Assembly: GCA_963457665.1 (NCBI GenBank)
Contig: OY735231.1
Span: forward strand, 33,719,369-33,783,368
Length of the DNA: 64,000 nt
From: Thysanoteuthis rhombus
Lineage: Eukaryota > Mollusca > Cephalopoda > Oegopsida > Thysanoteuthidae
Direction of reading: 5' to 3'
Part shown: piece by piece, positions 23,513-36,735 of the stretch
Layout: every line of letters begins with the position of its first letter
Numbering within the stretch: position 1 is the stretch's first letter
The notes under the pieces: model-generated
The model's database searches: none
What the model saw: only the letters and a program-made list of their open reading frames with translations
Told to the model about the DNA's origin: nothing
Program-made: the position numbers and the translations under genes

Positions 23513-24984
23513 GATATATATAGGACGGTAAGTGTGTGCACGTGAGTGCATCTTAAATCATTATTGATTTGGCTTGATGTAACAGCTTCTATAATTTCAT
23601 TCTAAAATGTCTGGCTAAAGGTTGAAGGAAAAGTTACAAATTTAGAATGGCATCTATCATAAATAGATTAATTGATGAGTTACGAACAGATTGGAGGTGA
23701 CAGGAAGATGAAGTATGGCTCTAGCAGAAGAATGATCGTATGTCAATGCTGCTTCACTTACTCCATAGTGGATAGCCTTTTGGTAATGATTTGGACTCTG
23801 AAGAGAAGAACTTTCCAAAGAGAAAAGAGAAATGATATCATATCAGTATCATAAAATTAGTAAAACATAATCATATCATTGGAATGAACAATACAAGATG
23901 AGTCTTCAACAGAATTATCATCAGCTTTGCTTGCAGTTCTTTTCCACTTAAATATGCCAAGCTTTTTAGGGTCTATTAATGGAAATAAAAGATTGATGTA
24001 TCTCGGTAGAGAAAATAGATTTTCACTATTTAATGGAGATGAGACAAAGAAAGTTGACAGGAACCATTTTTAACCATAATATTCCAACCAATATCCTTTT
24101 GGCTATCTTTAACCTTTAACTAAAATCATGGTCTTTGTTCAAATGTTCTACATTCTAAGATTAATGCAAATTCTACGCATTCTTTTTTGTTTTATTCGGT
24201 TCTGTTTTAATTAAATTTGCTTTTCCCAGGTCGAATATATATATATATATATATATATAGATAGATAGATAGATAGATATATGCACAATCACATACACAT
24301 ACACACACACACACAACTTCCATCACTTTTTTGTGGTTTCTTTTATTTTAGATATTTGTCCTTCTTCAACTCTGTCATATGAGTTGTCTCCCAGGTGGAG
24401 CCATCTTGATCTGCTGATGCCACCGATGTAGCAAAAGTAATTCTGGAAATGGCCCTGAAATGCATTCCAGCTAATTGAAGTATACAACTTGAAGTTGACT
24501 TCGGTCATTTGTACACACACACACACATATATATTACATGTATATGCATGAGTTACTCATTGAAATCATGAAATTTATCCCAATTTTTTTATTACTGCAC
24601 AAGAGTGTGTGTATATGTGATAGAGAATTGCAGATGACTTGGGACAGGAAATTAAAAAATTTATAACTAAATCACTGAGGAATTTGCAATCATGAAACTA
24701 ACTTGGTGTTCGAAGTATAGGACTCTAGAGTTAGAAATTGGAGATTTTAATCCCAATGTTGACTTGGTTAAACTTATTACCAGTTCTACTAGGAGGAAAA
24801 AAAAATAATTACTTTAACCAAATAAAAAAGAGGATCCTCTCCCAAATGTTCAATCCTATGCTTGCCAAATTCCATGGTATTCATGACTTGTAAATAACAA
24901 ATGGTAGGGGTATTAGTTTGCATAATAATCTACAGTGATATCCTTAGTATCGAGATGTTCAACAACATGATGAAATACTGAGGA
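23513..24984. other. Unclassified stretch with microsatellite
   Basis: Contains a TA-GATA-CA compound array at about 24235-24315 and a short CA/TA run at 24513-24540. The rest shows nothing recognisable. Confidence 0.5.
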
Positions 24985-25291
24985 AACAGGTCTGGTTAGT
25001 CACTCAATAGAAACTGTCATGTGACCAATATTTCTTTGCAGCATACAGTGTTGGGGATGATCAATTGAAAAATTGAGAAATTTAACCTGAATTAGCATTG
25101 TACAATGACTCCCTCCACTAAAAACTTATGGGGGGGATTAAGAATTTTTCTGCACATGGTAATTCTTTTAATTTTCAACCCTCTAGCTCCATTGGTGTGG
25201 TCTGTATATGTAACACATAGCCAGTTAGCCAGACCAACTTAGGAACTGATGTTGACAGTTTTGGTTGACAGTTTTGGTTGACAGTTTCCAA
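24985..25291 (+). repeat. Family A repeat, nearly end to end with inner loss
   Basis: Starts ACAGGTCTGGTTAGTCACTC and ends GGTTGACAGTTTCCAATT. The second and third GTGATCA blocks are lost, and the terminal GACAGTTTTGGTT motif has been duplicated in tandem. Confidence 0.85.
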
Positions 25292-26073
25292 TTAAAGCAA
25301 TGTCGGTCTCAAAAATCCTATAATGTTTCTGACTGAATGACGAAGCAATACACAAACATTCAGTTTTTCATAGAAGACGCAACCCTTAGGATAAAAGGGT
25401 AGAATGTACACACACATGTAACTAGTCATGTGGCAACACTGTACTCAAAGACGACAATATCTAGTTGAAAAGATTTCATCATGCGCTAGACTCATTTGAG
25501 CATCTATCCGTTTGTATTCGTTCAGTTATAGTTTTACAATGAGATAAAATGTTTACATAATGAAACGAGTACAAACCAGCATCTAGGTTAAAGGAAATCA
25601 TTTTTCAACATCTATTGTAAAGTAGAATTGTGTGTATTCAAAATCTTAAAAATATTTTTGCAATTTGAGTCTTTAAAACAAGTTTTTGATTTAAAGAAAT
25701 TCAGATACAAGTCGATAAAAAAGATGGTTGCACGTTTTTTGATACACCTTGTATATTTACAGTCAAAGAAACACGTGTATGTTGTTTACATATGACAAAT
25801 AATTGTTCCTCTTTGTGGCTGCTACAAATGTTGTATGCAAAACATTTACCATGTGCATAATTATTGGGAGGGCTGCCCAACAACAAATGCTGAAAGTTTA
25901 CATTGGCATAAATCCAAAAATGAGAAACAGAGGTTAATACAAAAGAAAACAGAAAAGAAGAAGAAAAGTACATCTGCAGAGTCCCGCAGAGTCAAATATT
26001 CAAAACAGGAAAAAACCTGAGTTTTCTAGGTTCCACCTCTTTCTGAAAATTCCATGAATGATACATTGATAGA
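25292..26073. other. No recognisable feature
   Basis: A minus frame of 90 codons (25973-25701) has no recognisable domain. Confidence 0.35.
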
Positions 26074-26500
26074 TAAGCAGGTCTGATAGTCATATGACCA
26101 ACATCTTTTGGTAGCATGCCATGTTCAGGTGATCAATCAAAACATAGGAAGAAGGGGCGATCAATAAATAAGTTATTTCTCTCACCTTCTGTTGGGCAGT
26201 AACCATTAAGAATTCAGAATTTTCAAAAAAACAAGTGGGCACAAATATGGATCAATTTAACATAAACTTATATTGCAAATTGAATGCCCTAAAGACCGCT
26301 TGAGAGGTAATTCTAAAAAAAATTTCTAGACATAATAAGGAGTAAATGCTCAAATTATCAGCCCTCTAGCTACATTAGTGTGGTCTGTTCACATGATATA
26401 TATATATATATATATATGTATGTATATATATATGGCCAACCAGAGCAACTCAAAGAGTGGAGAAACCAATTTCAAGAGTTTTGGTGACATTTTTGGTACA
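26074..26500 (+). repeat. Family A repeat, full length, with internal TA expansion
   Basis: Starts GCAGGTCTGATAGTC, contains all the main blocks, and ends GGTGACATTTTTGG. The ATACATA motif near the 3' end has grown to a ~37-bp TA array at 26397-26434. Confidence 0.85.
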
Positions 26501-27644
26501 CGGATTCTAATAGATCGATAGACTGATATGAATAGGTGGATATAATAGAATATGAACACCAAGGAAAGCCCAGAAAGAAGCTGATATAAGAAGCAGAGAT
26601 AGAAAGAAAAACCTCTGAAATGATGAATCTTGATACTTTTCAATGGAAAACATCAAATTTGGCCTCTTTATCCACGACAATGTATATTTTAACCTGGCCT
26701 CAAAAACAACTTGCCATACATTGACTATTTTTTCCACAGTTATTATAGTGAGCCAATTATAAAATATTCTTTGGAGAATTAATTTCATAATTGGGTAGGT
26801 TCATATTCAGTGAAAGGCTTTTGTGTAAATGCTAAAAGCAAAGTTTTTAGCAGGAACAGAAAGAATAGCTGACTAATTGAAACATTTTATACTTTGTGGT
26901 AGAAAATTAATTGCTTAAAAAGAAGTATCAATAGCCTAGAGTCATTTGAAGTACACAATACCAGCATTCACCATTAATGCTCATTATTAGAACTCTCTTC
27001 AACAGGTCTTTCATGTCCTCCCAACAAGTGCGTAAAAAGTTGGCCGAAACATCTTTTTTTTGGAACCACGATGATGCACAAAAAATGTACGAAGCAATTT
27101 TATTGGAAAAATGGATGCATTCATTTAATTACACGAATCTTATTCTTTGAAAAAAAAATGTATACATTCCCTCATTCTATAGTAATAAAGAAAAAAATTT
27201 TCAAGAAAGAAAATACTTGAAAGCAGAAAGCAATGATAAAGATTATAAAGATAGCCTTTTTTATTTTGATTTTACTGATAAAAATTGCCTTTTCTGCTTA
27301 CAATTCAAGTATGATTAAACATTCAAGGCAGAAAATGAGAAAAAAAAGGGATGAATTTTAGCTGAAATATGATCTGAAATGAAAAAACTCAGTTTATTGT
27401 ATAATGTTTCCAATAGCTAAGCATATATACTGATAAAAAACTTTTTTTCCTCAGAAGGGTGACATACCTAGGTCTTGTTACTATTTAGAAAGAGTAGTCA
27501 CGAAATAAACAAAGAAGAACCTACTTGAGAACTTGAAGCCAATATGGCCAATTGCTAATGAAATAATTCCATCTATGGGGGTTCCATATCTGAATATTTC
27601 TAAGCTTAATAGAAACTGACAACCAAATGAGCTATAATCATATG
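26501..27644. other. No recognisable feature
   Basis: Overlapping short frames only. A CCAAC..GTTGGCCGAAACATC hairpin near 27017-27050 resembles the SINE hairpins but lacks the CTGANGA part. Confidence 0.4.
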
Positions 27645-27920
27645 ACATCGATAGGTTTCTGCTGGGGTGCAAAAGAAGCATTTGCCCTCCCCTGGATCAA
27701 GTCTTCTCAGTAAGGGTGAGTTAGTTAGAAAGTTATAACCTTATAGAAACCGGGTATCAAGGGGTCACTATGCACAGTTTAAACACTCTCTAGTCCCTTA
27801 CCAAACAACCAACATTCGAATATATCTTATTGTACTCCCTACCCACAGAATTTATCCTCTTACATTCACAGGAATATATTAATTTGCCCCTCCCTAGAAA
27901 AGTGGTGGTGGATGCCCATG
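27645..27920 (+). repeat. Dispersed repeat family B
   Basis: TTTCTGCTGGGGTGCAAAAG, TTTGCCCTCCCC, GGGGTCACTATGCACAGTTT, CTCTCTAGTCCCTTACC, TTTGCCCCTCCCTAGAAAAG and GGTGGATGCCC follow the family order. Confidence 0.7.
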
Positions 27921-29059
27921 ATAACATCATATAATAGTGGGAGAATATTATTTAAAAATCATATTGGGTTTGCAATTCAAATGTCATGAATATAAATTTT
28001 GAGCACTTAAGTCACAAGAAATAGGGCAAGGTTAGTAGGGCAACCTTTGGCTCTGTTGCAGATCACTCATAAGTAATGAATGATGCGAAGACTGTCCCCC
28101 ATTTACATGCTATAGGATTTGTATGAATGAGATTATTACTGAACCATCTCACAGAACTGACAGCTTCCATCATCAGTATAACTGGCTCCCGAAAATATCA
28201 TTTCACTTTATCATTTTGCATTTCAAGAATAAAATCTTGACTGTCAGTGTACTGGACTCTTAATAACTATTTGATAACTGTTCTACATATCTAATATTCT
28301 AACCAGCTGATAGTTTCAGTTCATGTGTGTATATTTAGGCCCTGGGCCCTGAGGGAGGTTTGTTTTAGCAAGAGTCGTAATTAAAATATAAAAGCCTTTT
28401 TATATATACTTGTAAAGGTTTTTGCAGAGGTTAAGCAGAATTGCCTAGGTGAGCAGTAACATTAGAATGAGAGAAATATTTGCCTTGGCTTTCAGAGCTT
28501 TGACTTAGCTGCTAAAGCTGAACAGCAGCTGTCGAAGCCTATCTCAAGAGATGATCACTTTGAGCCGCCAAGGAAAAAAGAAGTGTAGCAGATGGAAATC
28601 ATTAGCATGCAGAGATGTGTTTAAGCAAATGAATTAACCAGCTCTTAGATAACAGAGTGCACAGCTTCAAACTTGGTACATTTTGGCAGTGATAAATGAT
28701 AGACAACAGATAAAGAATACACTAGGCAGTAGAAATATGAACCTGTTGTACGGGGAAATGTTCTTATACATTTGACAAGCCTCTCCTTCAATCAATCAGC
28801 ATTATCAGGAGACAATATTTTCAGGTATATATGTTGACATTCCTATTGCAATGAAGTATAACAGTACAGCATGCCCAAAAACGTATTTTAAAAACAGTAC
28901 AGCAATACTTAGAATAGTGCAGTTGTGATGTAGTGTGGTTAAGGTATTGCTGTACAAATTAATATAACTAAGTATAAGCTGAAAGAAAAACAAGCATATT
29001 GAATTATTATAAGACTTTGAACAGTGAGGGGAATTTTGGAACAAATAAATCATACTAAT
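27921..29059. other. No recognisable feature
   Basis: About 28440-28640 is slightly richer in G+C, but no SINE head or splice pair was identified. Confidence 0.35.
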
Positions 29060-29400
29060 CAAGGTATATCTATCGATGATTTCTTGGGCAGATGCATGTA
29101 ACAAATGAGGAAGTCTTATGGAGAGTAAAAACTGCTACAAAATTGTAATTAACAATAAAAAAGAGACATGGAATGTTTTGGATACATGATGAAGAAGGAA
29201 GGCTTAGAGAACTTGATGCTCACTGGGTTCATAGAAGGCAAAAGAAGTAGAGATAGGCTGTGGGTAATCTGCTTGGAGAGTGCCAGAAGGCATACAGGAG
29301 TAAGAGTTGCCGAAAGCAATAAAAGAAAGAAGACTGAGGAGAACCATGATCAACTATATCGTAAATGGACATGGCACATAACGAGAGAGAGAGAGATGAT
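29060..29400 (+). mobile_element. LINE C-terminal fragment, RTE-like
   Basis: Frame pieces read MISWAD, then (after an indel) TNEEVLWRV, a stop, then IKKRDMECFGYMMKKEGLENLMLTG, and IEGKRSRDRLW. This matches the well-known C-terminal pattern SWxDxVTNEEVLRRV...FGHxMRREGLENLMLTGKIEGKRSRGR of endonuclease/reverse-transcriptase LINEs. At least one frameshift and one stop break it, and the endonuclease and polymerase domains are absent. It is a 5'-truncated dead copy. It is a different lineage from the LINE at 41087. Confidence 0.75.
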
Positions 29401-29866
29401 TTCTTGAGATCATGTAAGCATTTTATTTATACAAATTTATTTTTCAATTTTATTCTAACAAAAAAGAATATTCACTCACTAAAAATTCACTCAAAAAATT
29501 TTGTCAAACTTTCAATGTTATTTCATTATAGGAATGGTCGAGAAATAGTTATGAAAGGTTTGAGATTCCATCAGGATGGTGAGGCTTGTTATCTGCTTAT
29601 CTAAAAAAATAGAAGTGCTCCGATTTTAAAGAGGTTCAAAATGCCCTTTACCAACGTCAATCAACAACTCAAAATCTGATATGGTATAAGTGTGTCATTC
29701 TGAAGATATGAAATGTATTACATTTCAATACGGGCCTAATTTCAAAAAATCATATACATTATAAAAAACTGAACATATTTCTTTGATATTTCCCTGTTAT
29801 CCACGTATATAAAATGCAATGTGTATCCATACTAAAAACTAGACATGGACTCTATAAAACAGACAC

Positions 29867-29909
29867 ATTTTCTGAAGAAGCTAGTTATGAACTAGTGAAA
29901 TGTCAAAAT
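29867..29909 (+). ncRNA. Hammerhead-like motif, decayed
   Basis: Stem I: ATTTT (29867-29871) with AAAAT (29905-29909). Core CTGAAGA at 29872-29878. Stem II: CTAGTT (29881-29886) with AACTAG (29890-29895), loop ATG. Core GAAA at 29897-29900, then TGTC, with C29904 in the cleavage position. Stem III would be a single A-U pair. If TG arose from CG by methyl-CpG decay, the ancestor had the palindromic ACGT stem III. Extra bases (AG and T) flank stem II. A second hairpin, ATTAGAT..ATCTAAT, follows. Likely a relic, not active. Confidence 0.4.
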
Positions 29910-32900
29910 TAGATGAAGGAATCTAATTTGTACACAACATGGTCTTCTGAATTGTCTTTTCACTCTAATATATATGCATGAATTTTTTTTTTTGTGTAAC
30001 ACTTTTCAATTAGCGTACATAGGCTACATGCTGATCCTCCTTGCCAGAGCACACAATTACTCTGCCCCTCAGCAGAAATGCAGATCCATATGTAAATAAT
30101 CCTATCTTTTTGGGTGTGTACTATGCTAATAATAAATATGGATACATTGTTTTTACAATGTGCTCTGTTACTTCCAACCTTGAAAGTTTTTAAAAATTTT
30201 GTTAGTCATTTTACTGCTTTGGAATATTCGGCAACATTCCAGCACAACAAAACATTGGAAAATAAGATGAAAATAACTTCAATTTTCTTAAGAAGAAATG
30301 TACAAATTCTGAGAGATTTACTAATCTCTAATAAAAACGATGCAAGGATAATCTGCAGGCGAGTTACGTAATCACACGTATCATTTTTTGCGTTATATAA
30401 GATTACTCGGGAAAGCTTCCTCTTTGTTTTTAATAATCCTCAAAAGGACAAGAAAGAATCTTAAAATGGAAACACGTCGAATTTAGAATATGAAGGAACA
30501 TTAGTCTGTTTTGAATTAGTTTCTTTCTCCATGTTAAATTTTGTTAATGTAACTAACCGATTAAACATTTCATGAAGAACCAAGAAATTATTATTTCTGC
30601 TTGTTACCAACAGAAGAAATTTGAAAAAAAATCATTTTATCAAAATAGGCAAAGAAACTTGATTATTAAGGCAAAAGGCAACTATCAATCTTAAACTAGA
30701 TTAACTATCATTTTCTCTTCTTCTGTTTTTCGTTCTTTACCCAAACCTTCAAATTGCAACCCTCAAGTTAGATGTAAACCTATACATTAAATCATGATAG
30801 TAAAGTTCTAGTTAGAGGGCAATTTCACTGAATAGCAGGCATATATAATCCATAAATATAGATAAATAAATATTCCCCTGTTTCTGCCATTAACAAAGAG
30901 CCAGTCCTTAGTGGCACTCTTAGTTCAACTAAGTACACTTAAAGAATACTCTTTACATGAGATAAGGTCAGAATTTACCAACAGACAGAACCGAAGTGGA
31001 AAGACAGAACTGGATTTTTCCACTCGAATGCCAAATAAAGAAACCCTTGGAAGGATTTGAATCAAATCTAAGTATTTATGTCCACATTTTAATGACCCAT
31101 GAGTTTAACAGGTACCGTATGTTTAGTCAATTGATTGATATATAGTGGCACAGTTAAATGACCAGAAAGTTTTAGGGGTCTTGTAGCTCCTGAGGAGCAG
31201 GCATCATGGAATATCACCAAATATATTTCATTTTTTAGATCTACTTTTTCTAAAGCTTCAATAATCACATCATTTGTGAGGTCACAGAAAGCTAAAAAAA
31301 AACATAGAAAATCTCTATGGTTTTCATTTTAACAAAGAACAAACTGATTTATGACATTGATCCAAGATAGCGTACAACTCAGGCTGAGTACAAATTATTT
31401 TTTTTTAGAATATCTAGATAAAGGAATGTTATAGGTAAAAAAAATTCCCAAGTCACCATAAATTGACCTTAAAAACAAAAATTCATTCTTTCGTTTTTTT
31501 GTCTAATATATAAGTGAAACGTATTCAAGTATAATTTATGTATATTTAATGGTTCTATGGTAAATTTCTTCGATTATTTTTCTTACTTTTCTCTTTCAGC
31601 AATTCTAGAGCTAAAAAGCTCCAACTCAGATCAAATTGTAAAATAAACTACTTCGTTTTTGATGATTGGATTTGTTTTATTTTCCACATGTTTATTCGTA
31701 AAAATTGATTTTTTCATTTGGGCTCCACCCAGCTAAACATCCTGGATCTGCTCCTACAAGGCTTTGAAGATCAGGTTTTCTACGGTGAATGAATCAAGTC
31801 ACCTAAACAAGTAACCTAATCGAGCTACCAATTCTCAAACGACTATCCGTTTGCATTTCTTGAAAATATACGAGAACTTAAAGGGGCTCAACTATAAGAC
31901 CAAGCCAAGATATTTCCAAGTTTACTGATTGTAATTGATTATAAGTTGAACGCTCACTATAAAAACAATAATTTTCTTCTTTTTTTTAAGATGATTCGAA
32001 TCAAAAATATAATCGTTCTCCCTCCAAAAAAAGTTTTGCTGTATTAAATTTTTAATTGAAACATTTATACAGACCAGCGTGATTTTGATGTTGAGTTTTT
32101 TCTTTCATACTTTAAAGGAATTATTGATGAGTCCTAAAGCTATCTACGGTATGAAGAGAAAAAGTCGAGTATCTTAACGGGCTTCCCATCACTAAGTAAA
32201 GAGATCCTCATATAAGTTGAGAAACAGTAGCCAAGAATTATGTTGGCGCCATGTCTCTGAGTGATTTACGCCTTTCCCCGCTTCACTCATCGTAGGGAGC
32301 CATATCGGCGAATGATTGTGGCAGTCACATGTGTTAATTGCAGTCTCCATCCACTTATACTTATACTTATGTCAAATGTGTGTGTGCGAGTTAGTTGTGG
32401 AAAAGGAAAGCTATCTGAGGTGTTAAAGTTGAAGGGGGTAAATAGTATGTTGACACAAGGTAATTCTCCAAACCAAAGCCACACATAAGGGTCTTCTGAC
32501 AGATAAGACAAGGCACCAGCCACCCAGTAAAATAAAATAACATACGAAGAGGAGAAGAAAAACAAAGAGGAAACCTAAATATTTTGTTTCTGGTTTTTCT
32601 GTAAGCTATTATCTTTTTTTAAAGCTTTTAGTGACTTCTTGAGTTGAAATTTAGCCTATCAAGTTAATGGATTAACCTTAGTTGAACATAGAATACAGGT
32701 AAATCAACAAACCTAAAAATAGTGTATAATAATACACGGACTCTGGATAGAGAAGGTTTCGTGACTCTGAGAAAGCTCTCATTAAGAAGAACGATCAGTC
32801 GGTAAAAAAGACTCTTCATAGAGTCAGTCGTTTTTGCATTCCATCACATAAAACAGGGTTGCAACACTACAATGAGGTTCATTTTTTTCATTTTTTCATT

Positions 32901-33839
32901 TCTAAAAATTAGAGAACAAGCCCAGATTAATAATTGAAGAGAATCTTTCTTCAAGAAAGCCTCAGTCATTTTTAAAGGCGAAAAAAAATTAAATGATCTT
33001 TCTTTTAGTATGGTTTATTGATTAAAAGGAAAAAAAAAATGGCGTCATTGAAATATACGATGAGTCAACCAACAATCATTAAGCTGTCGTCTGACTCTTT
33101 GAGATTTACAGCATTCGAATTCAACATGAAAAGCTTTTGGCCATATGGTGGCAAATCATTCTTCTAATAAGATCTTATTAAACTTTTTGACTCCTCAGTC
33201 TCAATAAATCAACTCAGATTGGTTTTCAACATTATGAGTGAATATATAAACAATAAACATGATTAATTTTCTAGCACAATGGTATTGATGAGAGTCATGA
33301 GGCATAAACATTTTTTCTCCATTGATAGTCACCAAATAAAGACTTTTTTTAAAACAAAAATGTTCTTGGGTTGTCTCTTAGAAATCTACAGATCAGATAC
33401 AGAGATACCATTTCATTCCTATCCTTACACACAAGCAAGAATCTAATTTTGATTTCAAAGAGAAGCACAATAATTCTTCTAGATGTACAATTCCATATCT
33501 AGCAATTATTTTTGCTTCTGAAATCTCTAGCAACAACAAATATACAAAACATAAAGGAAAAATTATTCTTGTTGGATTTTTATTACTCCAACATTTCTTT
33601 GTGTACAGAAACTAACAATCAACTAACCCTAGATAGATTTAAAAATAAGATCAGATCTACCAACTGAATTTATACCCTTGAAGTGTATATAGGCTGCTTT
33701 TAAAAATTTAGTCAAATTCACAACATGAATTACCAACTGAATGCTTTTTACTGTGTATGTTCGTATTTTTAGCAGAGATTTGGATCCATTGGAGAACTCA
33801 TTTCTTAGTATCAGAAAATTTATGATTGTACAAAGACCC
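29910..33839. other. Long gene-poor stretch
   Basis: Almost 4 kb without a recognised repeat or gene. About 32240-32500 is richer in G+C, has overlapping open frames on both strands and a possible plus-strand donor (CACAAG then GTAATT at 32461), so it could hold an untranslated exon. I do not call one. Short TA tracts only elsewhere. Confidence 0.4.
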
Positions 33840-33975
33840 TGCATTTGTTGAAGATGGTTATCTACATCCCTTCCTGATGCTGGAAACCTAACAGACAGTC
33901 AAGTACTGCTTCTATACAAGAAGCAAAGAATGACACTTGATTGCAGTGTACCTGCTCTATTTGTTGGTTTTGCAG

Positions 33976-34034
33976 GGACCCTCATACAATATGGAGATTG
34001 ATACAAGCCCAACAAGAAGCAACAGCAGATTCAT
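33976..34034 (+). CDS. Exon-like block or old repeat
   Basis: TATTTGTTGGTTTTGCAG is a good acceptor, and TTCAT followed by GTAAAC is an acceptable donor. In one frame the 59 nt read GPSYNMEIDTSPTRSNSRF. In another, open far beyond the donor, they read DPHTIWRLIQAQQEATADS. The second frame continuing to about 34115 suggests a decayed repeat-borne ORF rather than a spliced exon. No family is claimed. Confidence 0.2.
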
Positions 34035-35034
34035 GTAAACTGATCTCCAGCTGCCATAAAAAAAAAAACCTACATCAAAAACTGTCTTTATCCACAGGAG
34101 GCAAAGACGGTACATAAAAAAAAAAATGTGGACAAGAGATATCAAAGTAAGAATTGACGCAGTGTCATGATTATCTAATAGACTGAGCTCAAGTATCATC
34201 AAATCTGTCGAAACTTTTTAAATTTGTGTTTGAAAAATGTAATTTAATACAAATCTGACTGAAACTGTTATTGATAACAAGTTTAAGGACGAAGTTGCTT
34301 GTTGAGAAAATTTGATAGAAGCATGAATATCAAATAGAAAAGAATTTTGTGATTGACAAAACCACGCTCTGAAGTACAACATGTATAACACAAACGATGA
34401 TAAAAAATGCTGCAATTATCTTTCTTCATTAGTTAATATTTTGATCGTTTCTTAACATATATTTTTGTCTCATTTTCATCAACTCATAAGATTTTTATAA
34501 CATTCTATATTAGTCTGTTTTGACGCTTCCAATACTTTACTTGGTCATTGCACGATATTCATTGTTTACAATTTAAAAGTTGCTTTTATATAAAATTACC
34601 AAGAAATTTAAAATACTATGAATAACAGTTGAATTGATTTTCTTACTCAGCTTTTCAACAGAAATATTTCTTCCCGTACAAAGTATCTTCAATGGTAACA
34701 AATGAACAATTTCTTTTTTCTCATAATCTAAAATATAATAATATATTAATGAACAGACATATAGTCATCCTGCAGCTTTCATTTAAATCATTACAATGAT
34801 TTTTAGACAATCAAATGGGAATCTTGTCAGAAAAACTTATTCTTTCTATTTAATCCTTCACCATAAGCATCCAATGCCACTTTTCTGGTTGAGGAGAGAG
34901 ACCAATAGATATATCCAGGATATATTTTAATGGCAGCCCTGTAACCAGATAATAATAAAATAGTCTCCAGTCTTTTTGTGATATTCAGCTAGGCTTACAT
35001 AAAACAATTGTACTGCACCATTATCCTTTAATGA

Positions 35035-35135
35035 CAATGAGGTTCCAACTTTCAAACCCTTTTATAAGGTCAAGTGAGATGGCTTGATCCAGGAGGGGGT
35101 AAATGACACCCCCCTTCCAGCAGAGGCCAATGTCC
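35035..35135 (-). repeat. Family B fragment, minus orientation
   Basis: GGTTCCAACTTTCAAACCC, GATGGCTTGATCCAGGAGGG and CCAGCAGAGGCC are the reverse complement of the 5' third of family B. Confidence 0.6.
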
Positions 35136-35610
35136 TTAACTTTTATTTTCTGATGGAAATTGGTTTTGGGAACTAGCAATACATTAAGGCTAAGGTTTGG
35201 TTTTGGGAGCTAGGTATACGGAAATGTCTCCTTTATTAGACATTGAGCAAACAAAAAAAACTGGAAATCAAGAAGTAGGTATACACCTTCCATACACCCA
35301 CACACCCTCCCATTTTCATGCCTGCTCTTGGGTGAACTTGCTATTCAGTTGCTGAGCTTTCATTCCATTTAAACCAATCTTCTTATTAGTAATTGTTGGT
35401 AAATAAACAGTTTCCCTCTAATTAAACAGGATGCATATTCTATGAATGGGATGGCTCCATATAAATCTGTGTTGTGATGCTTGGCTGAATACTGACAACA
35501 ACACACATGGTATATATTATCTTATAATAGTCTAGGATCAATTATCTTCACATTTTTGATGTTTACTTTGATCAATGAAAATCAAAAGAATCAGACATCA
35601 AAATGATGTA

Positions 35611-36030
35611 AAACAGGTCTGGTTAGTCACTCAATAGAAACTGTCACGTGACCAATGTATTTTGGTGGCATGTCGTGTTGGAGATGATCAATTAAAAAAT
35701 AAGAAAAATCGGATCAATGAACAAGATACTTCTCTCGCCTTTTGTTGGGCAGTGATCACTGAAAAAAGTCTGAATTTCAGCAAAAACAAGCATGAATGCT
35801 GCTGGACACAAACAAGTGATCAAAAACTTACATTGCAAATTGAACCCCCCTTCTAAAAACCTATTCAGTGGGGCGAGTTTTTTTTAGACATAATAAGGAG
35901 TAAATTTTTAAATTTTAGGCCCCCTAGCTCTATTGGTGTGGCCTGTACACACGATACATAGCCAGTCAGCAGGACCAACTTGAAAACTGAAAAAACCTAT
36001 GTTGACAGTTTTGGTTGATGGTTTCTCATG
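35611..36030 (+). repeat. Family A repeat, full length
   Basis: One of the best copies. ACAGGTCTGGTTAGTCACTC at the start, all three GTGATCA or GATCA blocks, TTACATTGCAAATTGAACCC, CTATTGGTGTGGCCTGTACA, and the end TTGGTTGATGGTTTCTCA. Confidence 0.9.
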
Positions 36031-36519
36031 CTCCAGCAACAATTATTCTTTACTCCTTTTAAGCTGCATGATGGCCAGAATGCATTGAAATACCAATCTT
36101 TACTTGATCATCAATTTTTTTTTCTCTTGTCATCTTCAGGGCCAAGATCTTAGAATAATAAACTGAAATTATTATATTGAACACATTGCCTCCAAGCCCA
36201 ACAGAAGTTATTAGCAAACTTCAGCAGTAAAAAATTTTTCACATAATTATCATGACTCACAATTTTACCTAAAAACATTTTCAAGGTAAAATTGCCACGA
36301 GAATCATGCGATGGACAATTATATTAAGAAACATGATCAACTCACTCATTTGTGGCTGATTATGTTTGAACATTCTGAATAAGCTTTTATTTTAACCGTT
36401 TTCATTAAATGTGAATTACCATCAAATCAGCTTATTTCTGCTTTCTTACATCATAAATTGGCTTAGTTCAATTGCCTTTTTTTAGAAACATCTTGGCCAT
36501 TTAATAAATTCTGGCGGGC

Positions 36520-36735
36520 TGGTTAACCATACTCGGAGGTAACCCAAAAAGCTCTTCTTTCTTTTCACTACTATCCTTCTGGATAGAGGTGGGCCCAACT
36601 CCTATCTCTGGTTTGACAGCCACTTACCCTGAATCCAATGCAGAGAGGCACTGAGTATCATTTTTAAAGTCTTTGGGATGACTCGGCCAGGGATTGATCC
36701 CTGATTGTTTATGGCACCTGATCCCCATCTGCTTA
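36520..36735 (-). mobile_element. Possible tRNA-related SINE
   Basis: On the minus strand, GGGATCAATCCCTGGCC near 36680 resembles a T-arm/B-box, and the block is richer in G+C than its flanks. No convincing A-box was found. Confidence 0.3.

Noticed and set aside
27005-27055. Another hammerhead (CCAAC/GTTGG stem then CCGAAACATC)
   Set aside because: The CTGANGA half is absent and no stem I can be formed. At most a remote relic.
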